Source: a candidate division FCPU426 bacterium
GTDB lineage: Bacteria; Oederibacteriota; JAAXVQ01; JAUVAV01
Assembly (NCBI GenBank): GCA_030591525.1
Contig: JAUVAV010000025.1
Coordinates: 1 to 49,744 of the forward strand
Direction: 5' to 3'
Length of the DNA stretch: 49,744 bases
The notes under the pieces are model-generated. The model did not search any database. It saw only the letters and a program-made list of their open reading frames with translations, and was not told the origin of the DNA. The translations under genes and the position numbers were made by a program. Positions 23,689 to 31,148 of this stretch are shown piece by piece; the stretch's first letter is position 1; each line of letters opens with the position of its first letter.

Positions 23689-24471
23689 TTAATTTTTAAT
23701 ATTTGTTGTTTCAGGAAACATATTTTTTATTCTATGCTTAATAATGGTATGTATTTGACCTCCACATTTAGTACATTTTTCACCTATAAATAAAATGCCG
23801 CCTTCATTATATGGAATCATTCCACAATGAGGGCAATTAATTGAAATACCGGAATCCTTCATCCCCTCATCAACCCATTTTGTGATCTCTTCAATTATAT
23901 CCTTTAGATCATTAATCATATTGTAGAATTGAATATATGATATTCTTTTAAATATTTTATTTATATCGACAGTACTAGAGGTTGGATATTTATTATAAAT
24001 ATCATACAAAATATTTAGCGGTTGCATTTTTCCGCATTTTACACAATTCTTTCCTAAAAACAATATACCATTTTCCTTATAAGGCCTTTTAAAACAGTAC
24101 GGACAATTTAATTTGGAATTATTTATCTTTTCAATCCAAGAATTTAACATATCATTATATATTCTATTTTTATCTTTAATTAAAATAGTAAAATCATCTA
24201 GCGATATTTTCTTTAACAGGAATTCCTCATTTAATTTAGCAATTATTCTATATAAATTAAACTCACGTTCATTAATTTCCATCCAAGCGCCACACACAGA
24301 ACACGATATTTTATATCCCCATCCATGTGGAAATATGGGTATTGGAATTACTCCGAGAGATAAAGTAAACCATTTAGAAATTTTAATAACTTCCCAATAA
24401 TATCTATTTTCACAACTCGGACATTTAACTTTAAATAACCGTCCTATCGACTTTTCATGCTTAAAGGTCAC
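23689..24471 (-). CDS. Triple zinc-ribbon protein of unknown function
   Basis: A protein of 260 residues starting at GTG 24471 (AAAGG seven bases upstream). Three CxxC...CxxC zinc-ribbon units are visible: CPSCENRYYW...CSVCGAW (about 15-63), CPYCFKRPYKENGILFLGKN followed by CVKCG (about 118-142) and CPHCGMIPYNEGGILFIGEK followed by CTKCG (about 215-238). The second and third are near-duplicates (CPxC-x11-LFxGxxCxKCG), so an internal duplication is evident. The segments between are helical. Zinc ribbons of this kind bind nucleic acid or protein; no enzyme domain is seen. It shares strand and low GC with its neighbours. Confidence 0.65.
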   Translation of the reverse strand: MTFKHEKSIGRLFKVKCPSCENRYYWEVIKISKWFTLSLGVIPIPIFPHGWGYKISCSVCGAWMEINEREFNLYRIIAKLNEEFLLKKISLDDFTILIKDKNRIYNDMLNSWIEKINNSKLNCPYCFKRPYKENGILFLGKNCVKCGKMQPLNILYDIYNKYPTSSTVDINKIFKRISYIQFYNMINDLKDIIEEITKWVDEGMKDSGISINCPHCGMIPYNEGGILFIGEKCTKCGGQIHTIIKHRIKNMFPETTNIKN

Positions 24472-24606
24472 AATTATACCTTTCCGTGAATATCTTTCAT
24501 AAGCAAATATAAATAATAATCGTTCTAATTACTTTCCCGATACATTTTACGGTACTCTTTAGTTCAACCGGGTATAGTTTTTTCAGTCATAGCCTCTAAT
24601 TCAGAA

Positions 24607-24795
24607 TTAGTTCTCAGCTTTATGCCAGCGGCCATTGCCTTCAGCAATATTTGCAGAAATTAACAATGCCGCACGGTTTAATTGGTCGGACAAATAATAA
24701 TTACCTTTCGGAAAAGCCTCTGTAAGATTAGCTGCTTTTTCTGCAAAATCAACTGCTTTCTGATAGACTTCAAGTTTTTCAAACATAAAGGACAC
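24607..24795 (-). pseudogene. Truncated four-helix-bundle (23S rRNA intervening-sequence type) protein
   Basis: Only 62 codons, starting GTG 24795 with GGAGG upstream. The sequence FEKLEVYQKAVDFAEK ... LSDQLNRAALLISANIAEG is the first half of the four-helix-bundle family encoded within 23S rRNA intervening sequences and elsewhere in bacterial genomes, normally 110-130 residues. It stops right after GNGRWHKAEN, where intact members continue into helices three and four. The remaining half was not found downstream, so this is a 3'-truncated remnant rather than a simple frameshift. Its position next to a tRNA and degenerate tRNA ends fits a recombination hotspot. Confidence 0.7.
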
Positions 24796-24960
24796 GAAAT
24801 CGACCTCCTGTTTGGATGAATTACTGCCCGCGCGGTTTAGACAGGAGGTAAAATATTTTATTGCGGGTTTATTAATAAAATGAACAGTTGGGCAGTTGAA
24901 CAGTAGACCGCAGGTTCGCCTTTACTCTACTGAGCAACTGTTCTCCTGCTCATCTGCTCT

Positions 24961-25052
24961 AAAATTTCGCTACGCGAAATTTTGGCGTCCCAAGCCAGGA
25001 CTCGGCTACTACGTTCGCAGAGCTCTCTGCGTAGCCTCCCCTCCCGCGCTGA
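24961..25052 (-). repeat. Degenerate tRNA-Arg 3'-end module U1
   Basis: A hairpin (AAAATTTCGC / GCGAAATTTT) is followed by TGGCGTCCCAAGCCAGGACT, the inverted 3' end of the tRNA-Arg at 25361 including CCA, with one extra A. Instead of the rest of the tRNA, a second hairpin (GGCTAC..CGCAGAG / CTCTGCG..GTAGCC) follows. No functional tRNA can form. Confidence 0.7.
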
Positions 25053-25150
25053 CGCCCCGGAAAGGCAAAGAAAATGCGTGAAAACAGAAAACTGAGAATT
25101 GACCGCAACTGAAAATCATTTTTCTCATTTTTCTGTTTTCAGTTGCTCTG

Positions 25151-25250
25151 CCAGTTTTTTCGCTGTGCGAAAAAACTGGCGTCCCAGCCAGGACTCGGCT
25201 ACTACGTTCGCAGAGCTCTCTGCGTAGCCTCCCCTCGCTCGCTGACGCCC
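25151..25250 (-). repeat. Degenerate tRNA-Arg 3'-end module U2
   Basis: Same layout as U1: hairpin CCAGTTTTTTCGC / GCGAAAAAACTGG, then TGGCGTCCCAGCCAGGACTC identical to the tRNA-Arg 3' end, then the same second hairpin. From the duplicated tRNA end to CCTCCCCTC, U1 and U2 are nearly identical; their hairpin arms differ in sequence. The gap 24796-25360 holds U1, U2, the sequence GAACAGTAGACCGC of the dispersed AGACCGC family near 24898-24912, and the tRNA terminator. Confidence 0.72.
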
Positions 25251-25322
25251 AGAGGGCTTTTCCTCGCTATTCGCTCGGCGCTCGCTCGCTTCGAGTCCTG
25301 ACAGCTTTAAACATCAGTTGAT

Positions 25323-25356
25323 AAAAACCCCCTCGCTAATGCGAGGAGGTTTTTAT
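25323..25356 (-). terminator. Intrinsic terminator of tRNA-Arg
   Basis: AAAAACCCCCTCGC / GCGAGGAGGTTTTTAT forms a strong hairpin whose minus-strand side ends in GGTTTTTAT, five bases past the tRNA CCA end. Because both arms end in A/T runs it could act in both directions. Confidence 0.8.
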
Positions 25357-25360
25357 CAAC

Positions 25361-25437
25361 TGGCGTCCCAGCCAGGACTCGAACCCGGGACCGACGGATT
25401 AGAAATCCGTTGCTCTATCCAGCTGAGCTACTGGGAC
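25361..25437 (-). tRNA. tRNA-Arg (anticodon UCU)
   Basis: A 77-nt cloverleaf on the minus strand: acceptor GTCCCAG / CTGGGAC, D-arm GCTCAGCTGGATAGAGC, anticodon stem ACGGA / TCCGT with loop TTTCTAA (anticodon TCT, reads AGA), T-arm GGTTCGAGTCC, discriminator G, and CCA encoded. Its 3' end is duplicated in modules U1 and U2 downstream, which is the usual mark of a tRNA used as an integration site. Confidence 0.95.
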
Positions 25438-25528
25438 GTGTTAGGTGTGTGTGTGAACATTTGAGCAATAGAAAATAGACCGTCCCGCCCCTATGGTGCG
25501 GGACTCTGCTCCGCGCTGCGCGCGGAGC

Positions 25529-25604
25529 TGGTCGGGGTGGACGGACTTGAACCGTCGGCCCCCTGCTCCCAAAGCAGGTGCGCTAGCCACTGCGCTACAC
25601 CCCG
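25529..25604 (-). tRNA. tRNA-Pro (anticodon UGG)
   Basis: A 76-nt cloverleaf: acceptor CGGGGTG / CACCCCG, D-arm GCGCAGTGGCTAGCGC, anticodon stem CCTGC / GCAGG with loop TTTGGGA (anticodon TGG), T-arm GACGGTTCAAGTCCGTC, discriminator A, CCA encoded. A GC-rich hairpin (CTCCGCGCTGCGCGCGGAG, 25509-25527) follows directly and may end the transcript. Confidence 0.95.
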
Positions 25605-25660
25605 TAGGCAATTTGGTCTATGTTTTTAACCTTTTTCCGGCCTTTTTTCAAGCTGTTTCT

Positions 25661-26266
25661 TTAGACCTGCAGGACACGCTTGATAACCGGGGCCATCTTT
25701 TTCAACGCCCGGCCACGGTGGCTAAGGCGGTTCTTGTCACGCGGGCTCATCTCGGCAAATGTTTGCTGATAACCAATGGGACGGAAAAGAGGGTCATAAC
25801 CAAATCCCATTCCTCCCCGCAGCTCTAAGCCGATATATCCCCAGACTTTGGCTGTGCGGATAATTGCCGGTTTTCCCGGCAGGGCCAGAGCTATACTGGC
25901 GGCAAAATAAGCTTTTCGCTCTTTACCTTTTAAATTCCGCATTTTATTAAGCAGTTTTACATTATTATCCGCATAATTGCAGCCCGGTCCGGCGTATCGC
26001 GCGGATTTTACTCCGGGCCGGTATTCCAGGGCCGGAACAAATAAACCGGAATCATCTGCCAAAGCCGGCAGATTATGGGTTTTGGCTACAGCCAGCGCTT
26101 TTTTAGCCGCATTGGCTTCCAGGGTTCTGTGGTTCTCCACAACTTCCGGCATGGGCGGCAAATCTGAAAGAGGTTTTACTGAAATTCCCGCTCCCTTAAG
26201 GATTTTCCTGATTTCCACCAGTTTATGCTTATTATGGGTGGCTATGATTAATATTTTTTTTTGCAT
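25661..26266 (-). CDS. rdgB: XTP/dITP diphosphatase (RdgB/HAM1 family)
   Basis: A protein of 201 residues. It hydrolyses non-canonical purine nucleoside triphosphates (XTP, dITP) to monophosphates and so keeps them out of DNA and RNA. Family signatures are ATHNKHKLVEI (substrate and metal entry, 9-19), LEANAAKKA, ADDSGLFVPAL with the catalytic aspartate, GPGCNYADN, and GFGYDPLF followed by FAEMSPRDKNRLSHRGRAL at the C-terminus. Length matches the family. It lies upstream of the two tRNA genes on the same strand and diverges from rpsT. Confidence 0.95.
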   Translation of the reverse strand: MQKKILIIATHNKHKLVEIRKILKGAGISVKPLSDLPPMPEVVENHRTLEANAAKKALAVAKTHNLPALADDSGLFVPALEYRPGVKSARYAGPGCNYADNNVKLLNKMRNLKGKERKAYFAASIALALPGKPAIIRTAKVWGYIGLELRGGMGFGYDPLFRPIGYQQTFAEMSPRDKNRLSHRGRALKKMAPVIKRVLQV

Positions 26267-26288
26267 GGTATTTTTATTTTCCTTTATA

Positions 26289-26317
26289 TTGACAAGAGAT
26301 ACTGGAAGTGTTAGAGT
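26289..26317 (+). promoter_or_regulatory. Promoter of rpsT
   Basis: TTGACA (26289-26294), a 17-base spacer, TAGAGT (26312-26317). Transcription would start about 26324, giving a leader of roughly 55 bases before the rpsT ATG at 26380, which has AGGAGG upstream. Confidence 0.65.
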
Positions 26318-26379
26318 TTCTTTTTTAAAATTTTAGTCAACAATTTACAGCTTATGCTCTTTCAGGAGGAGATTTTTTT

Positions 26380-26640
26380 ATGCCCAGAATCAAGTCATCT
26401 GTCCGCGATGTACGCAAAAACAAGAAACAACGCGCCATTAACAGCTCCGGAATGTCGGCTCTTAAAACCGCCATCCGCAAAACCCGCGCCAGCACCGAGG
26501 AAAATCGGATTTCCAATTTAAATAACTCTAATAAAGTTATTGATAAGGCGATCCAGCACGGCCTTATTCATGAAAATACGGGTGCACGCTACAAATCCCG
26601 GCTTGCCAAGTCAAAAAAACCCGAAACAGCGAGTGCCTAG
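26380..26640 (+). CDS. rpsT: 30S ribosomal protein S20
   Basis: A basic protein of 86 residues with the S20 pattern: MPRIKSSVRDVRKNKKQRAI, ALKTAIRKTRAS, and the C-terminal IHENTGARYKSRLAKS, equivalent to the S20 AARHKSRL motif. It binds 16S rRNA early in 30S assembly. AGGAGG lies 10 bases before the ATG, and a good sigma-70 promoter is upstream. It is transcribed towards the holA end of the leuS-lptE-holA operon, the usual neighbourhood of rpsT in many bacteria, here convergent. Confidence 0.95.
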   Translation: MPRIKSSVRDVRKNKKQRAINSSGMSALKTAIRKTRASTEENRISNLNNSNKVIDKAIQHGLIHENTGARYKSRLAKSKKPETASA

Positions 26641-26669
26641 GACCCTGAGCATTTAGTTGCTCAGGGTCC
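26640..26669. other. 12-bp perfect inverted repeat after rpsT
   Basis: GGACCCTGAGCA ... TGCTCAGGGTCC with a six-base loop, starting at the last base of the rpsT stop codon. It may end or stabilise the rpsT mRNA, but no T-run follows, so I do not call it an intrinsic terminator. Confidence 0.55.
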
Positions 26670-26775
26670 AGAGCATTTGAGATTCGATAGTAGAAATTGG
26701 ATAAAATATCTCAAATGCGGTCTATTTTCTATTGCTCAATTGCTCAGAAATTAAAAAAACTAGACTAAATGCTCA
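26670..26775. repeat. AGACCGC-family palindromic repeat, copy between rpsT and holA
   Basis: GAGCATTTGAGAT..ATCTCAAATGC forms an inverted repeat and is followed by GCGGTCTATTTTCTATTGCT and CAATTGCTCAG. The core AGAAAATAGACCGC or its complement recurs at about 25470, 49670 and, degenerate, near 24905 and 32650. Confidence 0.6.
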
Positions 26776-26780
26776 AACTC

Positions 26781-27803
26781 CTAGCCGCAAATCGTATTTT
26801 GGCCGCAAATTTTCATAACCGCTAACTGCATTAATAATTCCAAATGAGACTTTCCGGTTTTGGCCTGTTCATCCAACCTTAGTAATTCCCTGAATATTAT
26901 GGGAAATTCGTTCAGCCGGTAGGCTTTAACCTGCCGGTCCATATCCCGTCGGGCAGCCTGATTTCGAACACCGGCCGGTAATTTTTCAGAAGATTCTCCC
27001 GCCTCCAGCCTGATCCGGTAGGTATGCAATCCCCGTAAATACCAGGCCAGGGAACCTAGCACCTTCAAAAACGGCACACCTTCAGCCAGTATCCGTCCGG
27101 TTAGTTTAACCGCTTGCGCGGAATCTCTTCTACCCAAGGCCGCGTTTAATTCATGCATGGTATTCTGACGTCCATGCCCTGCCGCTTCCCGGACATTAGC
27201 CTCACTAATAAGTCCCTCGCGGCCGGTATAATTTACCAGCTTGCTGATTTCATTTTCAAGATCACCCAGAGTTTGACCTGCCTGTTCGATTAATAGATTA
27301 ACCGCGTCCCGGGTAATTCGTTTTCCATGCTCACTCACCCGGCGTTCTATCCAACCGGGCACCTGGGAATCAAACAGGGGGTAACACTCCACATGATAGG
27401 CTTGTGCGGCCCAAGCCTTCCAGTAGACTTGCTTGATCCTTTCTTCCTGCGAAGATATGATTAAAACCGTGGAAAGGCACGGATTCTCAATATACCCGGC
27501 CAGGTCGGTTATATCCCCTGAACGCCACTTTTCCGCCTGGCGTACTACCAGTACTCGGCTGGCCGCCAGAAAAGGAAAAGTCAGCGCCCGGCTGCATACT
27601 TCCCGGCCGGAAACATCGGTTCCGGCATAAAGGCACTCCAGGTTCAAACTCCGGTCAGAAGGTTTGAGCACTTTATCCACAATGGCTTGAATGCCTTGCT
27701 CTTTTAAAAACGCCTCCGCGCCGGTAAAAAGGTAGACCGGTTTAACCGGTTCCGAATCCAGCGCCCTTCTAAACTCATTATAATAAATCCTCTTTTTGGG
27801 CAC
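26781..27803 (-). CDS. holA: DNA polymerase III subunit delta
   Basis: A clamp-loader subunit of 340 residues. It starts at GTG 27803, directly after the TAA of lptE, with GAGGG seven bases upstream. HolA features are VYLFTGAEAFLKEQGIQAIV near the N-terminus, LEQAGQTLGDLENEISKLVNY-type sensor region around 175-195 (LIEQAGQTLGDLENEISKLV), and the C-terminal helical domain with LLRLDEQAKTGKSHLELLMQ. The protein opens the beta sliding clamp. It is the last gene of a leuS-lptE-holA operon. Confidence 0.93.
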   Translation of the reverse strand: MPKKRIYYNEFRRALDSEPVKPVYLFTGAEAFLKEQGIQAIVDKVLKPSDRSLNLECLYAGTDVSGREVCSRALTFPFLAASRVLVVRQAEKWRSGDITDLAGYIENPCLSTVLIISSQEERIKQVYWKAWAAQAYHVECYPLFDSQVPGWIERRVSEHGKRITRDAVNLLIEQAGQTLGDLENEISKLVNYTGREGLISEANVREAAGHGRQNTMHELNAALGRRDSAQAVKLTGRILAEGVPFLKVLGSLAWYLRGLHTYRIRLEAGESSEKLPAGVRNQAARRDMDRQVKAYRLNEFPIIFRELLRLDEQAKTGKSHLELLMQLAVMKICGQNTICG

Positions 27804-28331
27804 TTAAAATCCCTCGATAACCCGGGCCACAATTCGTTTCGTTAATTGCAGGACCAGCCGGCGCCGGGCGGTTTGCTCATCTTCCGGCGTAATACCAAGG
27901 GTATTGGCCACATAATAGGTGGTATTTTCTTCGAAGGATTCCTCGGTCCAGAGAACCTTTCCGGCCTGGTTGTCCTTGAGGCTTAAACGCAGGATGAGGC
28001 GCATTTTATATTGCTGGGGCGTATTATGCACGTCCAGCAACAAAGGCTCCAGAATATACTGCACTACTGTGCCCTGGAGAATGGCATTGGCTTTTTCCGG
28101 TTCAATTAAAGTCATCCGGCCGTCCACCAGGAAATCCTGGATTAATTGCTGAGTAATAACATTGGCAATATCCGGCTGGACCGTACGGTTCTGGAATATC
28201 GGAACAGCCAGGTTGCTCATATAATCCGGCAACCCGGGCCGAATAGCCACGTCTGAACATCCGGCTGATAAAACCACCATGGCACCTAACGCCCCCAGTA
28301 TCAAGCCTCTGCCTCTCCATGCATCTTTCAT
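27804..28331 (-). CDS. lptE: LPS-assembly lipoprotein LptE
   Basis: A lipoprotein of 175 residues from ATG 28331, which has AGGAGG eight bases upstream; an in-frame ATG 48 bases earlier has no such site. The signal peptide ends in a lipobox VLSAGC (cleavage before Cys). The mature part follows the LptE/RlpB pattern: LAVPIFQNRTVQPDIANVIT, QQLIQDFLVDGR, and a C-terminal repeat of beta strands and QLTKRIVARVIEGF. LptE plugs the LptD barrel that inserts lipopolysaccharide in the outer membrane, so the organism is expected to be diderm. It is between leuS and holA, the common order. Confidence 0.87.
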   Translation of the reverse strand: MKDAWRGRGLILGALGAMVVLSAGCSDVAIRPGLPDYMSNLAVPIFQNRTVQPDIANVITQQLIQDFLVDGRMTLIEPEKANAILQGTVVQYILEPLLLDVHNTPQQYKMRLILRLSLKDNQAGKVLWTEESFEENTTYYVANTLGITPEDEQTARRRLVLQLTKRIVARVIEGF

Positions 28332-28367
28332 TAATACACCTCCTGAATGATATATTTCAGTACCCTG

Positions 28368-28456
28368 GAGGGCCGCCACAGGGGGCGGCCCCTACAAAAA
28401 AATGTTTTGCATCATAAATGTTTTGTGTCGTAGGGGCGGGCCCCTGTGCCCGCCCA
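28368..28456. repeat. GTAGGGG-family double-hairpin repeat between lptE and leuS
   Basis: Left hairpin GGGCCGCC...GGGCGGCCC then CTAC; right arm GTAGGGGCGGGCCCCTGTGCC followed by CGCCC. Two outward hairpins flank about 35 AT-rich bases. Relatives are at 17834-17862 and 42558-42641. Confidence 0.65.
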
Positions 28457-28496
28457 ATAACAAATATGCGTGGTCATAAATCCAGAGAATCTAAAG

Positions 28497-30977
28497 TTAA
28501 AATACTACATTAACCAATTTATCCGGAACTACAATAACTTTTTTTGCTTCCCGGCCTTGCCCTTCGGCTTTAACCCGTTCATCATTCAAAGCGTTCTGCC
28601 GGAGTTCTTCCTGGGAAGTACCCGGAGCAACCTGGATCCGGCTCCGCACCTTTCCGTTTACTTGAATTATAATCGTCAGCATTTCCTCGGCCGCAATCGA
28701 GGAATCGTATTCAGGCCAGGTTTGCGTAAAAATCGAGGGCGCATGGCCCAGTTGCTCCCAAAGTTCCTCTGCCAAATGGGGGAAGAAAGGGGCGCAGAGT
28801 TTCGCAAAACTTTCGCCGACTTCCCGGACTAATGCCCGGTGACCGGACCGGCCGGCCGTGGTCTCTTCGGAAAGCCCGGCAAGCTCATTATGGAGCTCCA
28901 TCATGGCCGCAATTGCAGTGTTGAACTTGAAATTATTGTCCAGGTCTTCGGTTACCCGGCGGATGGTCTGGTGCAGTTTGCGGCGAATACTCCGGCCGGT
29001 CTTGGAAAGATCTCCTGTTATCTCCTCGGGAGCTTTCCGCATCTCATCTTGCCAGTGATAATAAAAGGTCCAAATCCGCTTAATAAAGCGTTGAATACCC
29101 TCCACACCCTGATCGCTCCATTCCAGTTCCCTTTCCGGCGGGGCCGCGAAGAGTATGACCCCCCGCGTGGTATCAATACCGAAACGTGAGATCATATCAT
29201 CGGCCGCGACCGTGTTCCCTTTGGATTTGGACATGACCTGACCGTCCTTTAATACCATTCCCTGGGTAAACAAGGCTTTAAAAGGCTCGTCAAAATCCAG
29301 CAGGCCTTGGTCATGCAAAAACTTGGTGAAAAAGCGTGAATATAATAAATGCAGGATAGCGTGTTCAATCCCGCCGATATACTGATCAACCGGCATCCAA
29401 TATCCGGTAGCCCCGGGAGCGAATGCCTGGTTCTTATCGCGCGGAGAGACATAACGCAAGTAGTACCAGGAGGAATCAATAAAAGTATCCATGGTATCAG
29501 TCTCGCGGCGGGCCGGCCCGCTGCACTGCGGGCATACGGTATGTGCAAAATCCTGGGCCGTCTCCAGCATGCCGGAGGGCTGATATTCCAGATCCAGCGG
29601 AAGCTTCACAGGCAGTTCTTGTTCCGGTACCGGCACCATACCGCATTTTTCGCAATATATCATGGGAATCGGGCATCCCCAGTAACGCTGCCTTGAGATC
29701 AGCCAGTCGCGCAGGCGGAAGTTAACCACCGGCCGGCCCATCTTCTCCTTTTCCATCCACCCGGCCATAGTACGCATAGCCTCTTGATTCGGCAGTCCAT
29801 CGAATTGGCCGCTGTTTACCTGGACACCATTCCCCACATAAGCCTCGATCATTGATTCCGGGTTCAGATCCCGGTCCTCGGGTTTGATAACCACCTTGAT
29901 AGGAAGTCCATGGGTTCTGGCAAACTCGAAATCGCGCTGATCATGGCCCGGAACCGCCATAATCGCGCCGGTCCCGTACTGCATGAGCACATAGTCCGCG
30001 GCATAGAGGGGCACTTTTTCGCCATTGACCGGATTAATCACACGCAAGCCGGTATCAACACCCTCTTTGGGCTTTTCCGTGGAAACCCGCTCGATCTCGC
30101 TTTCAAGCTTCACGCGCTCGGCAAAAGCCCGGACTTTAGCAGCTTCCGGCCGGCCCGGCATTAATTCCTCCAGCAGCGGATGCTCCGGCGCAATAGACAT
30201 GTAGGTGATTCCGAAAACCGTATCAATCCGCGTAGTGAAAACCGCGAGCTCTTTATCCGTTCCTTCAATCCGGAGTTTGAATTCCACCCCTTCCGAACGG
30301 CCGATCCAGTTCTCCTGCATGGTTTTCACCCGTTCCGGCCATTTATCCAGCTTTTTAAGATCATCCAGCAGGCGCTGGGCATAGCGGGTAATCTTTAAAT
30401 ACCACTGATCCAGATCCTTTTTGCCTACCGGCTCTTTGCAGCGCCAACAGGCTCCCTCCACCACCTGTTCATTGGCCAGTACGGTCTGACAGGTTTGGCA
30501 CCAGTTGACCGGGCTCTTTTTCTTATAAGCTAGGCCGGCCTGGTAAAATTTCAGAAAAAGCCACTGGGTCCAACGATAATACTCTTCATCACAAGTGGCC
30601 AATTCCCGGTCCCAATCATAACTTAAATCGAGAGTTCTCAGTTGTTCGCCCATAAGCTTGATGTTTTCGCGGGTATATTCATTCGGATGAATGCCGCTCT
30701 TAATGGAGGCATTCTCCGCCGGCAAGCCGAAGGCGTCCCAGCCCATGGGAGTCAATACATTGTAACCCTGCATCATTTTGTAACGGACAATAACGTCCCC
30801 TATAGTATAATTACGCACATGCCCCATGTGCAGATTTGAGCCCGAAGGATAAGGAAACATAACCAGGCAATAGTACTTTGGCTGGGAAGGATCCTCCGTC
30901 ACTTGCGCTATTTTTTTCTCTTGCCAATACCGGCTCCACTTGGATTCCAAATCAGTAAAATCATACTTCTGGTTCAA
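28497..30977 (-). CDS. leuS: Leucyl-tRNA synthetase
   Basis: A class-I aminoacyl-tRNA synthetase, 826 residues from TTG 30977. That TTG opens [14 protein letters not shown] and has AGGAGG nine bases upstream; a longer frame to 31067 adds residues unlike the family. HIGH-type motif is [16 protein letters not shown], with [10 protein letters not shown] after it. The CP1 editing domain includes the threonine-rich [10 protein letters not shown] segment, and the KMSKS motif is VMSKSKGN. The zinc-cysteine clusters [20 protein letters not shown] and CEKCGMVP are present. It charges tRNA-Leu. It heads the leuS-lptE-holA operon, with a 165-base gap filled mostly by a palindromic repeat. Confidence 0.97.
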   Translation of the reverse strand: MNQKYDFTDLESKWSRYWQEKKIAQVTEDPSQPKYYCLVMFPYPSGSNLHMGHVRNYTIGDVIVRYKMMQGYNVLTPMGWDAFGLPAENASIKSGIHPNEYTRENIKLMGEQLRTLDLSYDWDRELATCDEEYYRWTQWLFLKFYQAGLAYKKKSPVNWCQTCQTVLANEQVVEGACWRCKEPVGKKDLDQWYLKITRYAQRLLDDLKKLDKWPERVKTMQENWIGRSEGVEFKLRIEGTDKELAVFTTRIDTVFGITYMSIAPEHPLLEELMPGRPEAAKVRAFAERVKLESEIERVSTEKPKEGVDTGLRVINPVNGEKVPLYAADYVLMQYGTGAIMAVPGHDQRDFEFARTHGLPIKVVIKPEDRDLNPESMIEAYVGNGVQVNSGQFDGLPNQEAMRTMAGWMEKEKMGRPVVNFRLRDWLISRQRYWGCPIPMIYCEKCGMVPVPEQELPVKLPLDLEYQPSGMLETAQDFAHTVCPQCSGPARRETDTMDTFIDSSWYYLRYVSPRDKNQAFAPGATGYWMPVDQYIGGIEHAILHLLYSRFFTKFLHDQGLLDFDEPFKALFTQGMVLKDGQVMSKSKGNTVAADDMISRFGIDTTRGVILFAAPPERELEWSDQGVEGIQRFIKRIWTFYYHWQDEMRKAPEEITGDLSKTGRSIRRKLHQTIRRVTEDLDNNFKFNTAIAAMMELHNELAGLSEETTAGRSGHRALVREVGESFAKLCAPFFPHLAEELWEQLGHAPSIFTQTWPEYDSSIAAEEMLTIIIQVNGKVRSRIQVAPGTSQEELRQNALNDERVKAEGQGREAKKVIVVPDKLVNVVF

Positions 30978-31148
30978 CGCCAAAATCCTCCTAAATAGTA
31001 AAAAAAATCGAGCGCCTGGATTATAGCATAAGCTAAAAGAAGGGGTCAAATGCTTTGCGGCCTGCAAAGCAACCGATTAATGACGGCATGAATTTCGTTC
31101 TGAATACAGGGGATATCTGCAGGTTTTAGCCTGCGTAGAAAAACATAC

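Noticed and set aside
24961-25250. Repeated units resembling a CRISPR array
   Set aside because: Only two units of about 70 bases, containing tRNA 3'-end sequence and hairpins; no regular short repeats or spacers and no cas genes.
25493-25828. 111-codon plus-strand open frame
   Set aside because: It is antisense to tRNA-Pro and to rdgB; the tRNA and RdgB readings are certain.
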